NCBI RefSeq assembly: GCF_964199755.1
Contig: NC_133910.1
Coordinates: forward strand, 4,982,501-5,046,500
From: Larus michahellis
Lineage: Eukaryota; Chordata; Aves; Charadriiformes; Laridae
Direction: 5' to 3'
DNA length: 64,000 bases
The notes under the pieces are model-generated. The model saw nothing but the letters and a program-made list of their open reading frames with translations. It was not told the DNA's origin and did not search any database. How positions within the stretch are numbered: position 1 is the first letter of the stretch; each line of letters opens with the position of its first letter. Below are positions 61,239-64,000 of the stretch, one piece after another. Both the position numbers and the translations under genes were made by a program.

Positions 61239-63149
61239 GAGGAAAGTTGAGCGATTCATTCTTGTCCTTTGAAGAGCTCAGAATTAATGAAGAGCAGAGT
61301 ATCTTCTGCTCGTCTTTGCACTGGGAAAGACTGGAATTCCCCAAAGTTCTCTTGCTAGAGATGGTTTAATCAAACAGACTGTTTACACTGTGTGTCTCAC
61401 CAGAGGCAATGCTCAAACAGGGGTGGTCTTCAGCTATACGCTGTCATACTAGGGGTTTATTTTATTGTATTTTAAACATCAGCATACCACCAGTTTTACT
61501 GGGAAATGGCCGTATCCAAACACCTGCAGGCTCCGTGGAACAGGCCAGAGAGGGAAGCAACAGCAACTGCATCTCACGGAGGCAAAATGATACTGCGAGG
61601 AGCCCGGGTTTCTTCTCCCAAGGTTTCTGCAGGGTTGGGATTTGGCAGCAAAGGTGGGCCAGGAGCACGTGCACTCGTGGAGGCACCTTGCAGCAGTAGG
61701 AGGCTGAGCACCGCACCAAACTCTTCCTTCTGCCTCGGGTGCTGATGGCAGAGGCAGAGAGGCAAAGGGCCTTTCTGCACCAACCATGTGTTTTGTGTCA
61801 CGCTGTGATGGCCAAACTGTTTTGGTGAATGTCCCCTCTAACAGCTTCTGTGCTCTAATACTTGAGAAGGCACTAAATGAAATGAGAGCTTTGTATTTCA
61901 TGAGAGAGAGGGAAGAAGGAAATGAGATTAGAATAGCTACCATCACCCATCTCTCACCTCCTCTCCCTCAGGATGAGTGTCCCTTGCACCTATATCAAGA
62001 AACCAACGCTTTATTGCACATCTGTATGTCTGAAATGGGCCATAAATCTTGAGTCAGGATCTAAACTTGTGTTCAGATACAGTTTTTTAAAAAGTATTTT
62101 GGTATCTTCTGGAAGTGATGTATTTCCGCTCCCCATGCAGAGGATCTTCTGCGCATCATTGAGGAGGATGCACGTAAGTAGACAGTGTGGCCAACATTCT
62201 TCCAAACCCAAGCAATCCAACCAGCTGTTCAGCAGGGATGTTATTTATTGAGAATTGTCAATGTGTTCAACACATGGTCTCCTTTGCACTGACGAGCTTG
62301 CAGCCTGGCTTTTATGGGGTTTCTCTGACACTTGTCAAACACTGGTGACAGGGCAAGCTCGACGAGGCACACGTTTTTATGTGAAAATTATTATAGAAGG
62401 GCATTGCAACATGATGTTCTGTAAGAAAAGGAGGGACAGAGACCAGTTGTCAGCGAAGAAAACAGAGGCAGTTGCAAAGGGTAGAGGTTTCTTTTTGGCT
62501 GGTGGTTTCGGGAAGAGAACAGAGATTTCCTCCAGTGATAAATTAGATGCTTTGGGAGAAAGAAAGTGTGTTTGTTTCAGCAGCAATGAAACTGCTGTGT
62601 GAGAGAGACGCAGGCTCCCTCTTCTGCTAATTCAAGCTGCTTGTTTTGTGGCAGAGTGGTTGGAGGTGCACAGGTTGCTCTGGGATTTTAGTTCCTACTT
62701 TGCAATTGCTCTGAGGTGCCTTCAGCTCTGTCCTTTCCATCTCTGAAGGTGGGATAATGGTTCTCAGCAGCCCTTAGAGAGAAGCTGTTTGTGAGGATGA
62801 GTTAATAACATCAGTGCAGCGCTTTGATCGTGTACGATGCTGTAAATGGCAAATGCCACTCCATGGTACCAAAATGCTCATCCGAGAAGTCCCGTTGGCC
62901 AGGGTCGCGCTAGGTCCCTGCAGCGCTGTGCTGCCATAAAGAGAAGACTGAGGTTGTGGAATGCCAGAGACAAAAAGACAGAGCTATATCTTGCCAATCT
63001 CATACTTATTTATCTGTCCCATCTTTTTTCTCTTGACTTGTGTAAGCTCGTATTCATGAGTATCACAGGTATTTATTTTCCCCTACTGAAAAACAGAGCT
63101 GTTGCCTGAACAGTGTGACTCTGGCCACATTCCCTCCTATTCAGCACAA

Positions 63150-64000
63150 TGCAATCTTGGCTCTTTAGTAGTTAATATTTTCTGTCAACAACCTGCAAGA
63201 AAACATAAAATCAGTGCTGATAAAATTTGCAGATGTTGCAGAGTTCAGGGAGTGGTAAACAATGACCAAAACAGGACTCTCATTTGGGTGTTTTCAAAAA
63301 TTGAGAACATGCAAACAGTACGCATTTAGAATAAAGCCAAATGTGAAGTCATACATATAGAAAGACGGACGGCAGATCATACATAAAGGATGGATAGTGG
63401 GGGAAGGGTCGTTCACCTGGAAGCTGAATGTGTAGGAGTGACTGCGTGTTGGAATAGATAAAGCATGTAAATGGGAGCTGCCAATGTGATGCTGTGGCCA
63501 AAGGTTTAGAGTCATCGTTGGCTATGTAAACAAAGAAGCATTGAAGAGGACTGGGGAGGTTGTGTTGTCCTTGTATTGACACTGGAGTAGCTGCTGCTGA
63601 AGTACTTTGTCTAGTTCTGGTGTCCACAGTTTAAGAAGGATGTTGTATGAAAGCAGATTTAGAGAGAAAAACAAAAATTAACCATGACAATAATTATAGG
63701 ATTTGTAACAAGTCTTAAAGTATTTGACTCGAGGAGATTAAGAGGTGACTTGATCATCATGATCTTTAAGTATATGCTTGGGGAATATTAATCTGATAAT
63801 TGGAGGTTGGAAATCTAATACTAGAGGATATGAATAAATCCAATGGCTTCACGTGGAGACTAAACAACTTCAGAACGGAGACAAAATGCAGTATTTTAGC
63901 CTTGAGAGTAGTCAATCATTGAAAAACCTTTCTGAGCAGAATGGTGGAATATCTGTCACCATAACTTTCGAATTAAAATTCAGTGGTTTTTCCAGATTAC
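63150..64000 (+). mobile_element. Old CR1 non-LTR retrotransposon, 5'-truncated, runs off the window
   Basis: The stretch aligns by eye, in order, with the 3' part of the CR1 reverse transcriptase ORF. The signs are a degraded frame with GVVNN followed by a D-x-N-x-x-L-I pattern near 63250, the nucleotide strings for 'GCTGTGGCCAAA' (63492), 'TTCTGGTGTCCACAG' (about 63615), 'AAGAAGGATGTTG' (63633), 'AAGAGGTGACTTGATCAT' (63740) and 'AATCCAATGGCTTC' (about 63837). It has many stops and indels, so it is an inactive, ancient copy in the sense orientation of PAPPA. The type resembles the old amniote CR1 lineage seen in turtles and crocodilians more than young chicken CR1 subfamilies. The 3' terminus is outside the window. 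Confidence 0.85.

Larger units (their letters stand above)
48911..64000 (+). other. PAPPA: PAPPA intron 1 (partial, continues past the window)
   Basis: No open frame after 48911 resembles the rest of the laminin-G-like domain or the catalytic domain that exon 2 should encode, so the intron is longer than 15 kb. It is mostly unique sequence. It holds a GT/TA-rich stretch (about 48985-49105), a CpG hairpin (49540), poly-A and poly-G tracts (49959-50017), a small CpG cluster (51960-52045), degraded repeats at about 54.9, 55.3, 56.5, 59.3 and 61.2 kb, a poly-T tract (60116-60143) and an old CR1 from about 63.15 kb. TAAT-rich stretches near 52790 and 60990 could be regulatory. I see no second gene in either strand. 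Confidence 0.8.

Noticed and set aside
1..64000. A bacterial-style gene cluster, defence system or CRISPR array
   Set aside because: No run of long co-oriented ORFs, no ribosome-binding sites and no regularly spaced repeats; the one real coding segment is a vertebrate exon with a splice donor.

Overview
The window reads as nuclear DNA of a sauropsid vertebrate, most likely a bird (a crocodilian or turtle is not excluded). The reasons are long stretches with no gene, vertebrate splice and Kozak context, CpG-poor DNA with isolated CpG-rich patches, no mammalian SINEs, one recognisable old CR1 retrotransposon copy, and faint relics that resemble repeat families I associate with turtles, crocodiles and birds. 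No bacterial-type operon, rRNA, tRNA or CRISPR array is visible, and most open frames are of the length expected by chance.

The only gene I can support is the first coding exon of PAPPA (pappalysin-1, pregnancy-associated plasma protein A), on the + strand at 48514-48910. It encodes a signal peptide, an arginine-rich propeptide ending in a furin-type site, and the start of the laminin-G-like domain. It ends in a canonical phase-1 splice donor. Exon 2 is not in the remaining 15 kb, so intron 1 runs off the right edge.

Layout. 1-46.9 kb is intergenic DNA upstream of PAPPA. It holds an orphan CpG-rich island (12.17-12.48 kb), short palindromes and tandem repeats (4.8, 19.9, 21.1 and 21.6 kb), simple poly-T and poly-A tracts, and several AT-rich blocks dense in homeodomain-type TAAT cores that are candidate conserved non-coding elements. 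46.93-48.51 kb is a strikingly purine-rich promoter and leader with GA/GAAA tracts, a G-quadruplex motif and TATA-like boxes. 48.51-48.91 kb is PAPPA exon 1. 48.91-64.0 kb is intron 1, with a poly-A/poly-G pair, a CpG-rich hairpin, a small CpG cluster, degraded repeat relics and, from about 63.15 kb to the end, a 5'-truncated old CR1 in sense orientation.

I found no evidence of an undescribed multi-gene system. The points most worth following are the PAPPA leader architecture, the orphan CpG island, the POU-type palindrome and the candidate conserved elements.
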